The position numbers were made by a program, and so were the translations under genes. Below, in pieces: positions 8,906-17,927 of a stretch of 64,000 nucleotides of DNA. The stretch is from Actinomadura sp. HBU206391 (lineage in GTDB: Bacteria; Actinomycetota; Actinomycetes; Streptosporangiales; Streptosporangiaceae), in the NCBI RefSeq assembly GCF_014323665.1, contig NZ_JABVEB010000004.1, positions 62,001 through 126,000 of the forward strand, written 5' to 3'. Each line of letters starts with the position of its first letter. Position 1 is the stretch's first letter. The notes under the pieces were generated by a model. It was not told the origin of the DNA and made no database searches. It saw only the letters and a program-made list of their open reading frames with translations.

Positions 8906-9667
8906 ATGATCCCCCCGGATGTCCGCGAGCCGCTTGTCCTGCGGTCGTCTCGTAAGGGGGCGGTCCTGTACATCTTGCTGGTCGCATCCGTGTGGTGCTT
9001 CATCGCCACCTTGCTTTGGAGCACCGAGAGCGGGATGTGGCTGTTGCCCTTCCTGACGATGGTGCTCAGCCACAGCACATTGCTCTTTCCTGTCGTGTTC
9101 GCCGTTCGCGGCGGCGACACGGTGGTGGACGCGCACGGGGTGACCAGGCGGCGCGGTCGCCTCAACGTCCATGTCCCCTGGGATCAGGTCGCCCGCATCT
9201 CCTTCAAGGCGGGTGCGATCGGCATTGGCCACCAACTCGTCCTCTTCAGGCGTTCGGGACGTCCGGTCCTCCTTGCCGCCCCGCCGGCGAGTGTGTTCAC
9301 GACCAAGCGGGAATTGGTCGCACGGCTCGAGCCGATCTATGCGCGGGCCGGGCTGCACCGCCCCCGGGTAGCCGTTCGACCGGTCGCGTCGGGAAGCCGG
9401 ATGGCCATGGTCATCATGAACGGCATCAGTGTGTTGGTGCTTGGAGGCATCACCACGTGGGCGCTTTTCTTCACCAGCCCCTGGACTCAGGCATGGTGGC
9501 CCGGACGTGATGAGGCGTCCCTGCTGCCCGACGCCTGCTCGGTCATCGATCAGGGGACCATCGCCAGGCTGATACCGAAGGCCGAACGACCGGGCCACGA
9601 CGATCCGGCCTCCTCGCCCGAAATCAGGTCGTGCGCCTGGGGCACTGACGCACCCCACCCGAGATGA
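8906..9667 (+). CDS. Membrane protein with PH-like domain; 5' part of a split gene
   Basis: The frame encodes 253 aa: two N-terminal transmembrane helices (VLYILLVASVWCFIATLLW and LLPFLTMVLSHSTLLFPVVF), a PH-like cytoplasmic segment (VDAHGVTRRRGRLNVHVPW), a third helix (MAMVIMNGISVLVLGGITTW) and the beginning of an extracytoplasmic domain (DACSVIDQGTIARLIPKAE...CAWGTD) of the DUF3558-like type. The frame stops exactly where the ORF at 9664 begins (ATGA overlap), and that ORF continues the same extracytoplasmic domain, so one ancestral gene has probably been split by a frameshift near 9660. A GTG 21 bp upstream is an alternative start. Confidence 0.75.
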   Translation: MIPPDVREPLVLRSSRKGAVLYILLVASVWCFIATLLWSTESGMWLLPFLTMVLSHSTLLFPVVFAVRGGDTVVDAHGVTRRRGRLNVHVPWDQVARISFKAGAIGIGHQLVLFRRSGRPVLLAAPPASVFTTKRELVARLEPIYARAGLHRPRVAVRPVASGSRMAMVIMNGISVLVLGGITTWALFFTSPWTQAWWPGRDEASLLPDACSVIDQGTIARLIPKAERPGHDDPASSPEIRSCAWGTDAPHPR

Positions 9668-9969
9668 GCGTCCGCCTCGAGTTGAACGAACGTTTCAGCG
9701 GCAGCGGCGGAGGTGCCTCGGAGCGGACTCACAGGTTCTTCCGCATTCGAGCCGACCACAGCTGTCCCTCGGCGATCTCAGGAGTCGGCGACGAGGCCTG
9801 CATAGGTACCCAACGGTGGCCGGACGGATCCACCCGAACCCAGGTGGTCGCCCGCAAAGGCAACGTCCTCGTCACCGTCTCCTACCGCGCCGCCCGCCCC
9901 GCAGACCAGATGTCGACGGAAACGAGCCGACTGGCACATGCCGTCATCGGCAGGATTCGCTTCGAGTAG
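9664..9969 (+). CDS. Extracytoplasmic domain; 3' part of the split gene
   Basis: The 101-aa frame carries the end of a DUF3558-like domain: MSVRLELNERF, ADHSCPSAI, VGDEACIGTQRW, KGNVLVTVSYRA and a C-terminal helix ending IGRIRFE. It has no signal sequence of its own and overlaps the previous stop as ATGA, so it is either translationally coupled or, more likely, the frameshifted remainder of the gene at 8906. A decayed copy of its 3' end lies at 3188-3285. Confidence 0.7.
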   Translation: MSVRLELNERFSGSGGGASERTHRFFRIRADHSCPSAISGVGDEACIGTQRWPDGSTRTQVVARKGNVLVTVSYRAARPADQMSTETSRLAHAVIGRIRFE

Positions 9970-9991
9970 CGATCCGTCGCAAGCGGCCGGA

Positions 9992-10711
9992 TCAGACGAG
10001 GAGGTTCCCGCCGTCCACGGTGAGGACGGTGCCAGTGGCGAACGGCTCGGTCATCAGGAACACATACGCTCGGGCGATGTCCTCGACCTCGCCGACCCGC
10101 CCCACCGGGCTCGCGGCGCCGGCCTCGGCGTACATCCGCTCGCGCTCCTCTTCGCCCATTCCGGACCACAGCGGGGACCGTACGAAGCCAGGCGATACGA
10201 CATTCACCCTGATGGGTGCGAGCTCGACGGCCAGCGCCTTGGTCAGCGCCTCCATGGCGCCGCAGACGCCCGCCGCGACCGCCCAGCCCGTGCCCGGCCG
10301 GTCTTTGGCGGTGCCGGTGGTGAGGGTGACCGAACCGTCCTTGCGCAGGTACGGCAGCGCGGCGCGCACCGCCCCCAGCGCACCGAAGCAACGTAGCTCG
10401 AAGAAGTTCCGCGCCGCATCCAGGTCAAGCGTGTCCAGCGGCATCAGCGCCAGCGGCTCACCGGCGGTGTAGACCAGGTGGCTGAACTCGCCGAGGTCGT
10501 CGAAGAGCCGGCCCACCGCGCGGGCGTCGGTGAGGTCGACGACGCGGCCATCGCAGCCGTCGGGTAGCCGGGTGAGTGCGTGGTCGACGCTGGCCCGCCG
10601 ACTGGACGCGACCGTGAGCACGGCGCCCTGTCGCGCGGCCGCCTCCGCGGTGGCCAGCCCGATGCCCGAGGTGCCGCCGAGCACGACGACGCGTTGACCC
10701 TGCAGATCCAT
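9992..10711 (-). CDS. SDR-like protein lacking the catalytic Tyr-Lys pair
   Basis: This 239-aa protein has the SDR cofactor loop GGTSGIG (residues 12-18), a D-to-V/D acidic pocket (VVDLTD), YTAGEPL in place of NNAG, and a good C-terminus (NVVSPGFVRSPLW, VLTVDGGNLLV). Where the family normally has YxxxK the sequence reads AAGVCGAMEALTKA, so the catalytic tyrosine and lysine are absent. It belongs to a known subset of SDRs with this loss; the mechanism or even the activity is therefore open. It is divergent from the LysR gene at 10836, its likely regulator. Confidence 0.9.
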   Translation of the reverse strand: MDLQGQRVVVLGGTSGIGLATAEAAARQGAVLTVASSRRASVDHALTRLPDGCDGRVVDLTDARAVGRLFDDLGEFSHLVYTAGEPLALMPLDTLDLDAARNFFELRCFGALGAVRAALPYLRKDGSVTLTTGTAKDRPGTGWAVAAGVCGAMEALTKALAVELAPIRVNVVSPGFVRSPLWSGMGEEERERMYAEAGAASPVGRVGEVEDIARAYVFLMTEPFATGTVLTVDGGNLLV

Positions 10712-10835
10712 GATTCGACCCTTACGTACGAGGATTTCGAGACGTCTCCACGATGGACCGGTCCGGCGCCGCCGTCCAAGACCCTCTGCCACGCCTGTAA
10801 TACCCTACGGGCATCAAAGTCGGGAGGAGGCGCTG

Positions 10836-11747
10836 GTGGACGTCGATCTGCGGAAGCTGCGTTACTTCGTCGCCGTGGCCGAGCGGCTACATTTCGGACG
10901 GGCGGCCGAGGCACTGCACATCGCGCAACCCGTGCTGTCCCGCCAGATCCGGGCGCTCGAGGAGGAGTTGAAGGTCCAGCTCTTCATACGCACCAGGCGG
11001 GCCACCGAACTCACCTCCGCGGGCGAACAACTGCTCGCCGACGCCCGCCCGCTGCTGGCCGCGGCCGAGGCACTGCGCCGCCGGGTCAGGCGCGCGGCAC
11101 GCGGCGCCGACATCTTCACCGTCGGATTCATGCCTGGGCTGATCGTCACTTCAGCGGTCCGGACGCTGCGCGAACGTCACCCCGGGCTGACCGTGGAGGT
11201 GGTGCGCACGACCTGGGACGACCAGATCGAGACCATCCACGACGGGCGGGTGGACATCGGCTACGTGCGCCTGCCGATCAACCAGCGCGGGCTGCGAGTC
11301 CGGCCGCTGACGAGCGAGCCGCGCGTCGCCGTGCTGCCCACCGGCCACCGTCTCGCGGGCAATGACACCATCGGCATCGCCGAACTCGCCGACGAGCACC
11401 TCCTCCAGGACCCCGATGCCGTTCCCGAATGGCGCGACATCGCCACCGAGCTGCGGCGACCGGGAAGGCGTCGCCCTGAGCTTCTCTTCCACGCCGTGGA
11501 AGAGAAGCTCGAACACGTCGCCGCGGGCCACGGCGTCATCGTCCTGCCGCTGTCGGTGGTGACCTTCTACACCCGGCCGGACGTCACGTACGTCCCGGTC
11601 ACCGACATCCCGCCGAACCAGGTCTGCCTGGCCTGGGACAGCACTCGTCGGAACCCGCTGATCGAGGAATTCGCCGCCATCGCGACGGATCTCCAAGGAG
11701 GGCGGCCCGTCACCGGCTCTGACCCCACGTCGCATCGAATTCGCTGA
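10836..11747 (+). CDS. LysR-family transcriptional regulator
   Basis: The 303-aa protein has the winged HTH at the N-terminus (LRKLRYFVAVAERLHFGRAA, QPVLSRQIRALEEEL) and a two-lobe effector-binding domain (about 90-295) including GFMPGLIV and GRVDIGYVRLPI. GTG at 10836 is chosen because a perfect GGGAGGAGG ribosome site precedes it by six bases and the conserved HTH starts immediately. It shares a 124-bp divergent promoter region with the SDR at 9992-10711, the classical LysR arrangement, so it probably controls that gene and itself. Confidence 0.95.
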   Translation: MDVDLRKLRYFVAVAERLHFGRAAEALHIAQPVLSRQIRALEEELKVQLFIRTRRATELTSAGEQLLADARPLLAAAEALRRRVRRAARGADIFTVGFMPGLIVTSAVRTLRERHPGLTVEVVRTTWDDQIETIHDGRVDIGYVRLPINQRGLRVRPLTSEPRVAVLPTGHRLAGNDTIGIAELADEHLLQDPDAVPEWRDIATELRRPGRRRPELLFHAVEEKLEHVAAGHGVIVLPLSVVTFYTRPDVTYVPVTDIPPNQVCLAWDSTRRNPLIEEFAAIATDLQGGRPVTGSDPTSHRIR

Positions 11748-11795
11748 GCCAGGCATGAGACCCAGCCGCCACATCATTTACAGGAAGCCTTGACG

Positions 11796-11840
11796 ACGGC
11801 CTCCGGACGCGGCAGGCGATCCGCCGTACCCGGAGGCCGT
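11796..11840. terminator. Bidirectional hairpin between convergent genes
   Basis: An 11-bp perfect stem ACGGCCTCCGG / CCGGAGGCCGT encloses a 23-base loop, midway between the ends of the converging LysR (11747) and phosphoesterase (11865) genes. It could stop transcription from both sides. Confidence 0.65.
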
Positions 11841-11864
11841 GGGCGTTCCTCGTCGCGGTTGAGG

Positions 11865-12872
11865 TCAGCGCCGGGTCGGGAAGGTGACGCCGGTGAGCGT
11901 GAACTCGTTGTTGGGCTCTGTCCTGTAGGCCGGGCATTCACCGGTCTTCTCACACCATGGTGAGAAGGTCTTGACCTCGATGGTCCCGGCTTTGGTGTCG
12001 AACCGCATGAGCCGCAGATAGCTGTTGTCGTTGACCTGCGGAATGCTGTACGTCTGGTAGTCGGCCTGGATCCCGTAGACGCTGTTGCCGTGGTCGCCGT
12101 GGTCGATACGGGTGCCGGCCGCGGTGTAGTGGCCGGAGAAGACGAACTGGATGTTCTTGTGCTTGCGCGCCAGGTCGTTCCAGATCCGCTCGCCGATCGC
12201 CGACCGGTTCACCCCGGACTGATACTCGTGGGTGTTGATCATCACCTGGTGGTGGGGGTGGCGAGCGATGACCCTGTTCGCCCAGTCGAGTTCATCCGCG
12301 GTCGGGTCGAACTTGAGCGAGACCACGAGCCACTTGACGTCCCCGGCACGGAGCTCGAAGTAAGTGTTGTCCATGCTTCCCCGCGGATAGCCGCCACCGA
12401 ACGAGGGCCAGTGCTCGAACATCCGGCGCGGGAAGTAGGTGTTGAACATGTCCGTACTGCGGTCGGTCGCTATTCCGCTCCACGGATTGCAGGTGGCCGC
12501 CGGCGTGCAGGCCCACGCGTCGAAGTCGTGGTTGCCGAGGGCGATCGCGTAGGGGACCTTGCGGTTGAGCGGGTACATCGCCCGCGCCGCGCGCTCCCAG
12601 TCCGAGACTCTCGACGGCCATTCGACGACGTCTCCGACGTGCACCACGAACGGGATGTCGGCCGACTTCCGGTTGTCCAGGATCCATTGGGTCTGAGCCT
12701 CGAACAGCTCGGGCTTGTTCTGCACCGCGAGCTGGGTGTCGGGCAGGACCACCAGGGTGAAGTCGCCCTTCGCCGAACCGTGCCCCCCGCCGGCCGAGGC
12801 CGGCGACGGCGCCGTCAGCACGCCGACCACCACGGCCAGTGCGAAGCCGAGACTTACGAACCTTCGCAACAT
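11865..12872 (-). CDS. Secreted metallophosphoesterase
   Basis: The 335-aa product carries a signal peptide (MLRRFVSLGFALAVVVGVLT, cleavage after ASA near residue 27) and a complete calcineurin-like metallophosphoesterase domain: PDTQ at 44-47, GD at 80-81, GNHDFD at 113-118, NTHEYQ and SGHYT supply the metal ligands. The closest known pattern is that of secreted phosphoesterases acting outside the cell, but the substrate cannot be inferred. The start ATG at 12870-12872 follows GAGAGGAACTCG, a good ribosome site; the longer frame above it has none. It ends facing the LysR gene with a shared terminator. Confidence 0.93.
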   Translation of the reverse strand: MLRRFVSLGFALAVVVGVLTAPSPASAGGGHGSAKGDFTLVVLPDTQLAVQNKPELFEAQTQWILDNRKSADIPFVVHVGDVVEWPSRVSDWERAARAMYPLNRKVPYAIALGNHDFDAWACTPAATCNPWSGIATDRSTDMFNTYFPRRMFEHWPSFGGGYPRGSMDNTYFELRAGDVKWLVVSLKFDPTADELDWANRVIARHPHHQVMINTHEYQSGVNRSAIGERIWNDLARKHKNIQFVFSGHYTAAGTRIDHGDHGNSVYGIQADYQTYSIPQVNDNSYLRLMRFDTKAGTIEVKTFSPWCEKTGECPAYRTEPNNEFTLTGVTFPTRR

Positions 12873-13109
12873 CGAGTTCCTCTCGAGAGACGGTTTCCCG
12901 AGGAGGATTTCCAGGGAGACCGACGCACTCGCCAACCCGGCGCGAACTGCATGGGAAGACCCCATGTCCCTGGCCGTGAGCTGTAGTGGGGTTGCTCATG
13001 AGCGTGTCTCGACCAGATTCCTGGACCGGGCATCCGCCCCAGCCGCAGGACGGACACGACCGGTGACGATGCCTGGCCGGCCGCTATGGACGTGGGCGGC
13101 GATCGCGCA

Positions 13110-14076
13110 CTACGCCACGGGGCCGATGTCGCCTTGGAGGGTGCTCCGGGTGATCGGGGGCCGGTCCCAGAGGGCGAGGAGTTCGTTGGCGATGTCCACG
13201 ATCGGAAGGGGGTGCCGGTTGCCGTGCACCTCGATGGCGGCTGCGGAGAGGCTGCGCGGGACGGCCCCGGCGTCGAGGAGAACGCGCCATTCCTGCGGTC
13301 CGAGTTCCAGGAACTCCAGCCCGGTCAGCTTGGCGATCTCGAGCGGATCGGCGAGCGTGCCGGGGTAGGCGGTGAGGGTCCGTAGCCGGGGAAGCCCGTT
13401 TACGGGGGCGAGGCTCAGCGGATCTCCCTCCAAGACGCCGATGCTCAGCACCTCCAACTCAGGGTGGGCGGCGGCCTGGATGCTCGGCAGGCTCGCTCTG
13501 TTGACCCTGGCCACGACCGGCGTCTCGTCGCTGCGAAGGTCGGGGTCCAGGTCCTCGCGCCGCTTCACCACCAGGTCGGTGAGGAAGTCGGCGAGCAGGT
13601 AGGCGCCGATGCTCTGCTCGTGGCTGAGCATGATGATCTGCCCCAGGTGTCCACGCGGACCCGGTGTCAGATCGACCGCGATCCGGTCACCGCCGCCGTT
13701 GTCGCCGAAGGCGATCCAGCCGGGTGAGCCGACCACCCCCTGCACCGCTGCTCCGCCCGGTCGGCCCCATCTCCGCGGCGAACGAGATGTCGTCGAGCCC
13801 GGCGTCCGTGAGCGCGTTCCGCACCCGCTCGACCGCGTCGTGCTCGTCCTGCACGTCCTCGACCTGGAGAGCTCGGCCGGGCGGAGGGAACCGCGGCGGC
13901 AGTGGCAGGCTCGCCGAGAGATAGCCGATCCGTCCCGCCACGTGGCCACCCGGGGCGGCGAGGCTCTCCGCGTTGCTCGCCCGCAGGACCCGCAGTAGCG
14001 GCTCCCAGGTCTCGAAGTCTTGCAGCGACGGCAACGGCGGCCTCCGGTCTTCCCAACGTTGGTGATAGCGGATCAA
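13110..14076 (-). pseudogene. SMI1/KNR4-like protein with leucine-rich tail, frameshifted
   Basis: Two frames together make one protein. The 5' part (14076 down to about 13760) reads RRPPLPSLQDFETWEPLLRV ... LPLPPRFPPPGRALQVEDVQ ... DISFAAEMG; then the frame shifts near 13755 and continues as AVQGVVGSPGWIAFGDNGGG, DRIAVDLTPGPRGHLGQIIM (the hallmark of SMI1/KNR4 domains), and a C-terminal part with leucine-rich spacing (HPELEVLSIGVLEG, GLPRLRTLTAYPG). The TTG at 14076 is the best start; it lies 15 bp after the stop of the DUF1963 gene, suggesting coupling. SMI1-type proteins include immunity proteins, but no toxin is nearby. Partial copies lie at 1-303 and 22585-22893. Confidence 0.75.
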
Positions 14077-14090
14077 GCGTCGCCGTGCAC

Positions 14091-15077
14091 CTACTGCATG
14101 CTCAGCTGGTGCGAGTGGTCGAACGAGATCGGGCAGGTGAAGATCCACAGTGAGTAACCGCGGCCGATGATGACCTCGGTAGGAGTCGATCGGCTCGGAT
14201 GCTCGTGGAACTCGCTCTCGGATCCGGCGTCCTCGATGGGCCGCCAGCTCTCCGTCCCGTCCCATTCGCTGCTGTCGATCCTCAGCAGCAGTTCCATGTC
14301 GGCCCCGCAGTCACAGACCATCGGCATCGGGTCGGTGAGGTTCCAGTTGGCGTAGCCGCCGACCTTCCAGCCATTGGCGATCGACAACTCGTAGAAGTAC
14401 TCGTTGCCAGTGGCGTCCTCCCACGCCCGGATCCGCTCTCTCAGATCATCCGGAAGAAAGTCATCGTAGGGATACTCGACGACCTGCTCGGGATGCAGGA
14501 CGCAAGGGTTGGGGAGGTACTCGTACTCCATCACCTCAGGCTCGGGCTGCTCGGCGAGGACGTCGGTCACCTCGGCCGAACGGCGCCAGCGCAGCTCCAG
14601 GGCGGGGCAGTAGAGGTCGTCGTGGTCGCGCGGGCACCAGAGGATCTGGAGGACATCGGCCCCAGGCGGACCGACCAGGTCAGGTACGTCTCGGAGGTAG
14701 AGCTGGGCGACGGCGAGCATGGTGGTCGGGGTATCGGGGTCGGCGGTCTCGCCATCGAGGCGGCGGAGTTCGTCATGTTCCTCGGACCTGAAGTCGGACC
14801 TCTCCCCCTTGCGTGTCCGCCCCCAGGCCGCCGAAAGAATGCGTCTGCGGCGCCGTTCCGCGTCCAAGCGGCGAAAATTGCCCCCGTTGTCGTGCGGCTC
14901 GGTGCACACCGGCCATGGCTCGCTCGAAGGCCAGAGAAGAGGTGCGCCGACCGAGCTGTCATGTACGCCGGGCGTCCCGGGCCGCGGATGAAGGCGCGTG
15001 GCCGTACGGGCGAACGGCGCGATCTCGGGAAACACGGCCGCGATGTCCACCGGGCGCGGCGGGGTCGTACGGGTCAT
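14091..15077 (-). CDS. DUF1963 (YwqG-like) protein
   Basis: This 328-aa soluble protein fits the DUF1963 family: VHDSSVGAPLLWPSSEPWPV near the start, MLAVAQLYLRDVPDL, ADVLQILWCP, NPCVLHPEQVVEYP, WKVGGYANWNLTDP and VIIGRGYSLWIFTCPISFDH at the end. The family's function is unknown. ATG at 15075-15077 is chosen because the conserved part starts there; the frame above it is non-conserved. It precedes the broken SMI1-like gene on the same strand, and the pairing of the two families is common in actinomycetes. Confidence 0.88.
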   Translation of the reverse strand: MTRTTPPRPVDIAAVFPEIAPFARTATRLHPRPGTPGVHDSSVGAPLLWPSSEPWPVCTEPHDNGGNFRRLDAERRRRRILSAAWGRTRKGERSDFRSEEHDELRRLDGETADPDTPTTMLAVAQLYLRDVPDLVGPPGADVLQILWCPRDHDDLYCPALELRWRRSAEVTDVLAEQPEPEVMEYEYLPNPCVLHPEQVVEYPYDDFLPDDLRERIRAWEDATGNEYFYELSIANGWKVGGYANWNLTDPMPMVCDCGADMELLLRIDSSEWDGTESWRPIEDAGSESEFHEHPSRSTPTEVIIGRGYSLWIFTCPISFDHSHQLSMQ

Positions 15078-15156
15078 GCCAGAGAACCTAACGAACCCCT
15101 CCGTCAGAACGACCCGCCACATCCTCATCGCAGACGACGTCCATATACTCGGCTGG

Positions 15157-15426
15157 GTGTTTACGGCCCGAGGGGCCGCATGGGCGGACGCGGCATTGTT
15201 CGCCGCCCGGCTCATCGAATCAGGGCATTCCCCGGCCAAGGCTGAACGGCTCGTTTCGGAGCTGCCCGGCTGGTGGGCCGCACCCACCGGCGCCGTTACC
15301 GGCCTCATCGCGATCAGGACACACTTCGCCGAATACCTGGCTCAGAATGGGCCGATCCGTCTGCGAATAAGACGTAGGCGGAACGTTAATGCAGGTCAGA
15401 CATGGCTGAGGTATCGAGCCGGTTAG
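15157..15426 (+). CDS. Possible small protein, no family recognised
   Basis: A GTG-initiated frame of 89 aa (VFTARGAAWADAALFAARLI, SELPGWWAAPTGAVTGLIAI) with coding-like GC3. An ATG at 15076 in the same frame overlaps the DUF1963 start and is an alternative. No ribosome site is obvious for either, so this may be a remnant rather than a gene. No known domain was seen. Confidence 0.3.
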   Translation: MFTARGAAWADAALFAARLIESGHSPAKAERLVSELPGWWAAPTGAVTGLIAIRTHFAEYLAQNGPIRLRIRRRRNVNAGQTWLRYRAG

Positions 15427-15663
15427 CCTTTGGTCTACGGCTCAGCTCCACTACTTCGACGAGAAACCGCTGTTCGTCCGCGCCCGCCTCACGTCAGGGT
15501 GACTTCGCCGTGCTGCTCTCGGTGCCCGACTCGGCCGCCATGGGACATCTCGTCCCCTGCCGCCCATCGCCTGGAACCGGTCGCAAGTGCATGGCAAGTG
15601 GGCGGCAAGAGGGCTCGGCGAGGCTCGGTCTCCTGCAACGTCAGTCTTCGCATGGGGGAACCG

Positions 15664-17799
15664 ATGTCTCGTCTGCTGTACCGACTGGGGAGTGCCGCCG
15701 CGCGGCACCCCTGGCGGGTCATCTCGGTGTGGGTCGTGCTCATGGCGGTGATGGCGGCCATGGCCGGCACGGTCGGTGGGACGACGCACGACAACTACAA
15801 CCTGCCGGGCACCGGCTCACAGCACGCCATCGACCTGCTCCGAGACCGCTTTCCGGCGCTCGCCGGAGCGGACGCCCGGGTGGTCGTCCACGCCGGTTCC
15901 GGAAAGATCGGCCAGGCCGACCTCAAGACCGCGGGCGACCGGCTGGCCCGGCTGCGACATGTGAGCACGGTCTCCCCGGCACAGCCCAGCGCCGACGGCG
16001 CCACCGCACTGATCACCGTGCAGTACGACCTCCCGGTCACCGAACTCGAGCCAGGGCCAACCCTGGACGATCTGCGTGCGGCCACCGACGGCCTGAAGAG
16101 GTCCGGGCATGAGGTCGATTTCGGCGGCGAGGTGCCGGAGAACGTCACCGCCCCCGGCGGCACGGCCGAGGCCGTCGGAGTCGTCGCCGCGCTGATCATC
16201 TTGTTCCTCGTGTTCGGCTCGATCGTGGCGGCCGGGCTGCCGCTCGCCGTCGCGCTGGCCGGGCTCGGCGTCGGGGTCTCCGGGATCACGCTGCTCGCCG
16301 CTTTCACGGACGTGGCCACCACCGCGCCGACCATCGCCATGATGACCGGGCTCGGCGTCGGCATCGACTACGCGCTGTTCATCCTGACCCGGCACCGCGA
16401 GGGGCTGGCGGAGGGCCTCGACGTACCCGAGTCGGTGGGCCGCGCCATCGCCACCGCCGGCCAGTCCGTGATCTTCGCCGGGTGCACGGTGCTGCTCGCG
16501 CTGTGCGGGCTGGTGTTCTCGGGTCTGCCGATATTCATGACCATGGGCTTCGCCACCGGCATCGTGGTGGCGGCGACCGTGGCCGGGGCGGTCACCCTGC
16601 TGCCGGCCGTGCTGGGGCTGGCCGGCCGTCGGGTGCTGCGCCGTCGTGACCGGGAGCCCGGCGCCCGGGTCTCCACGGAGTCCCCCCGGGTCAGGCGCTG
16701 GGCGGAGCGGGTGGGCCGCCGTCCGTGGGCCTGGCTACTGGCCTCGCTGGTCCTGATGCTGACACTGGCGGCGCCCGCGCTCGGCATGCGCACCTGGCCC
16801 AGCGACGCGAGCAGTGAGCCGACGTCCAACACCGTGCGCCGCGCGTACGACCAGGTGGCCGAGGCGTACGGTCCCGGAGCCAACGGACCGCTGCTGGTCG
16901 CGGTCGACCTGAAGGAGACCGGCCAGGGGACGCTACCCGCGCTGCGCGACAGGCTCGCCGCGACCGAGGGAGTCGCCTCCGTCGCGCCGCCGCGGCTCTC
17001 GCCCGCCGGGGACGCGGCCGTGCTGGTGGTCACGCCGGAGTACGGACCGCAGGACGAGCGGGTGACCGGCCTGATCGAGCGGATCCGCGACGGCATGCTG
17101 CCGCCGGGGTCGGAGATCACCGGACTCACCGCCGCGTACGCGGACCTGACCGCCATCCTCCAGGGTCATCTGTGGCCGGTCATCCTGGTGGTCGTCGCCA
17201 CGTCGTTCATCATGCTCATGATCGTCTTCCGCTCGCTGCTGGCACCGCTCAAGGCGGCGCTGATGAATCTGCTGTCGATCGGCGCCGCGTACGGTGTCCT
17301 GGTGGCGGTGTTCCAGTGGGGCTGGGGGACCCGACTGCTCGGGCTGCCGCACAGCGTGCCCGTGTCGAGCTTCATCGTGCTGCTGATGTTCACCATTCTG
17401 TTCGGCGTCTCCATGGACTACGAGGTGTTCCTGCTCTCACGGGTCCGGGAGGAATGGCTGCGGACCGGGGATCCGCGCGGCTCGGTCACGAGCGGCCTGG
17501 GCGTGACGGGCCGCGTGATCTCAAGCGCGGCGCTCATCATGGTCGCGGTCTTCCTCGGGTTCGCCCTGGACCCGAGCGTCGTGGTCAAGCAGATGGGCGT
17601 CGGCCTGGCCGTGGCGGTGGCGCTCGACGCCACCGTGGTACGCCTCGTACTGGTACCCGCGACGATGGCGCTGCTCGGCAGGGCCAACTGGTGGCTGCCC
17701 GGGCCCCTGGACCGCCTGCTTCCCGAGATCAAGCCGCACAGCGCCGATGACGACGCGGTGGCGGTGCCCGCCCGGGACAAGGCGTCGGCCGCCGTCTGA
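15664..17799 (+). CDS. MMPL-family RND-type membrane transporter
   Basis: The 711-aa protein has the duplicated MMPL/RND layout: one helix at 19-40, an extracytoplasmic loop to about 170, a five-helix bundle (AVGVVAALIILFLVFGSIV, then GLGVGIDYALFILTRHREG), a second single helix near 360, a second loop, and a second bundle (ILVVVATSFIMLMIVFRSLL, VSMDYEVFLLSRVREEW). The GIDYALF and SMDYEVF motifs carry the Asp-Tyr pairs thought to conduct protons. Such proteins export lipids, siderophores or small-molecule products. The start at 15664 fits GGGGAACCG upstream. A SARP regulator follows downstream after a strong terminator. Confidence 0.95.
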   Translation: MSRLLYRLGSAAARHPWRVISVWVVLMAVMAAMAGTVGGTTHDNYNLPGTGSQHAIDLLRDRFPALAGADARVVVHAGSGKIGQADLKTAGDRLARLRHVSTVSPAQPSADGATALITVQYDLPVTELEPGPTLDDLRAATDGLKRSGHEVDFGGEVPENVTAPGGTAEAVGVVAALIILFLVFGSIVAAGLPLAVALAGLGVGVSGITLLAAFTDVATTAPTIAMMTGLGVGIDYALFILTRHREGLAEGLDVPESVGRAIATAGQSVIFAGCTVLLALCGLVFSGLPIFMTMGFATGIVVAATVAGAVTLLPAVLGLAGRRVLRRRDREPGARVSTESPRVRRWAERVGRRPWAWLLASLVLMLTLAAPALGMRTWPSDASSEPTSNTVRRAYDQVAEAYGPGANGPLLVAVDLKETGQGTLPALRDRLAATEGVASVAPPRLSPAGDAAVLVVTPEYGPQDERVTGLIERIRDGMLPPGSEITGLTAAYADLTAILQGHLWPVILVVVATSFIMLMIVFRSLLAPLKAALMNLLSIGAAYGVLVAVFQWGWGTRLLGLPHSVPVSSFIVLLMFTILFGVSMDYEVFLLSRVREEWLRTGDPRGSVTSGLGVTGRVISSAALIMVAVFLGFALDPSVVVKQMGVGLAVAVALDATVVRLVLVPATMALLGRANWWLPGPLDRLLPEIKPHSADDDAVAVPARDKASAAV

Positions 17800-17809
17800 G
17801 GCGGGAGAG

Positions 17810-17857
17810 CCCTCTGCGTGTCATGGCGGTGAGGTGTTCGCCATGACACGCAGAGGG
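17810..17857 (+). terminator. Strong hairpin terminator after the MMPL gene
   Basis: A perfect 19-bp stem (17810-17828 with 17839-17857, beginning CCCTCTGCGTG and closing CACGCAGAGGG) encloses a ten-base loop, 10 bp after the MMPL stop. There is no U-run, as is usual in this group. It isolates the transporter from the SARP gene at 17928. Confidence 0.85.
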
Positions 17858-17927
17858 CCGGCCGGCCGTCCCGCCGATTCGGGATGGGCCGGAGGAGTGG
17901 AATCGTCCCGGTTACGCTGGCCGGGAC

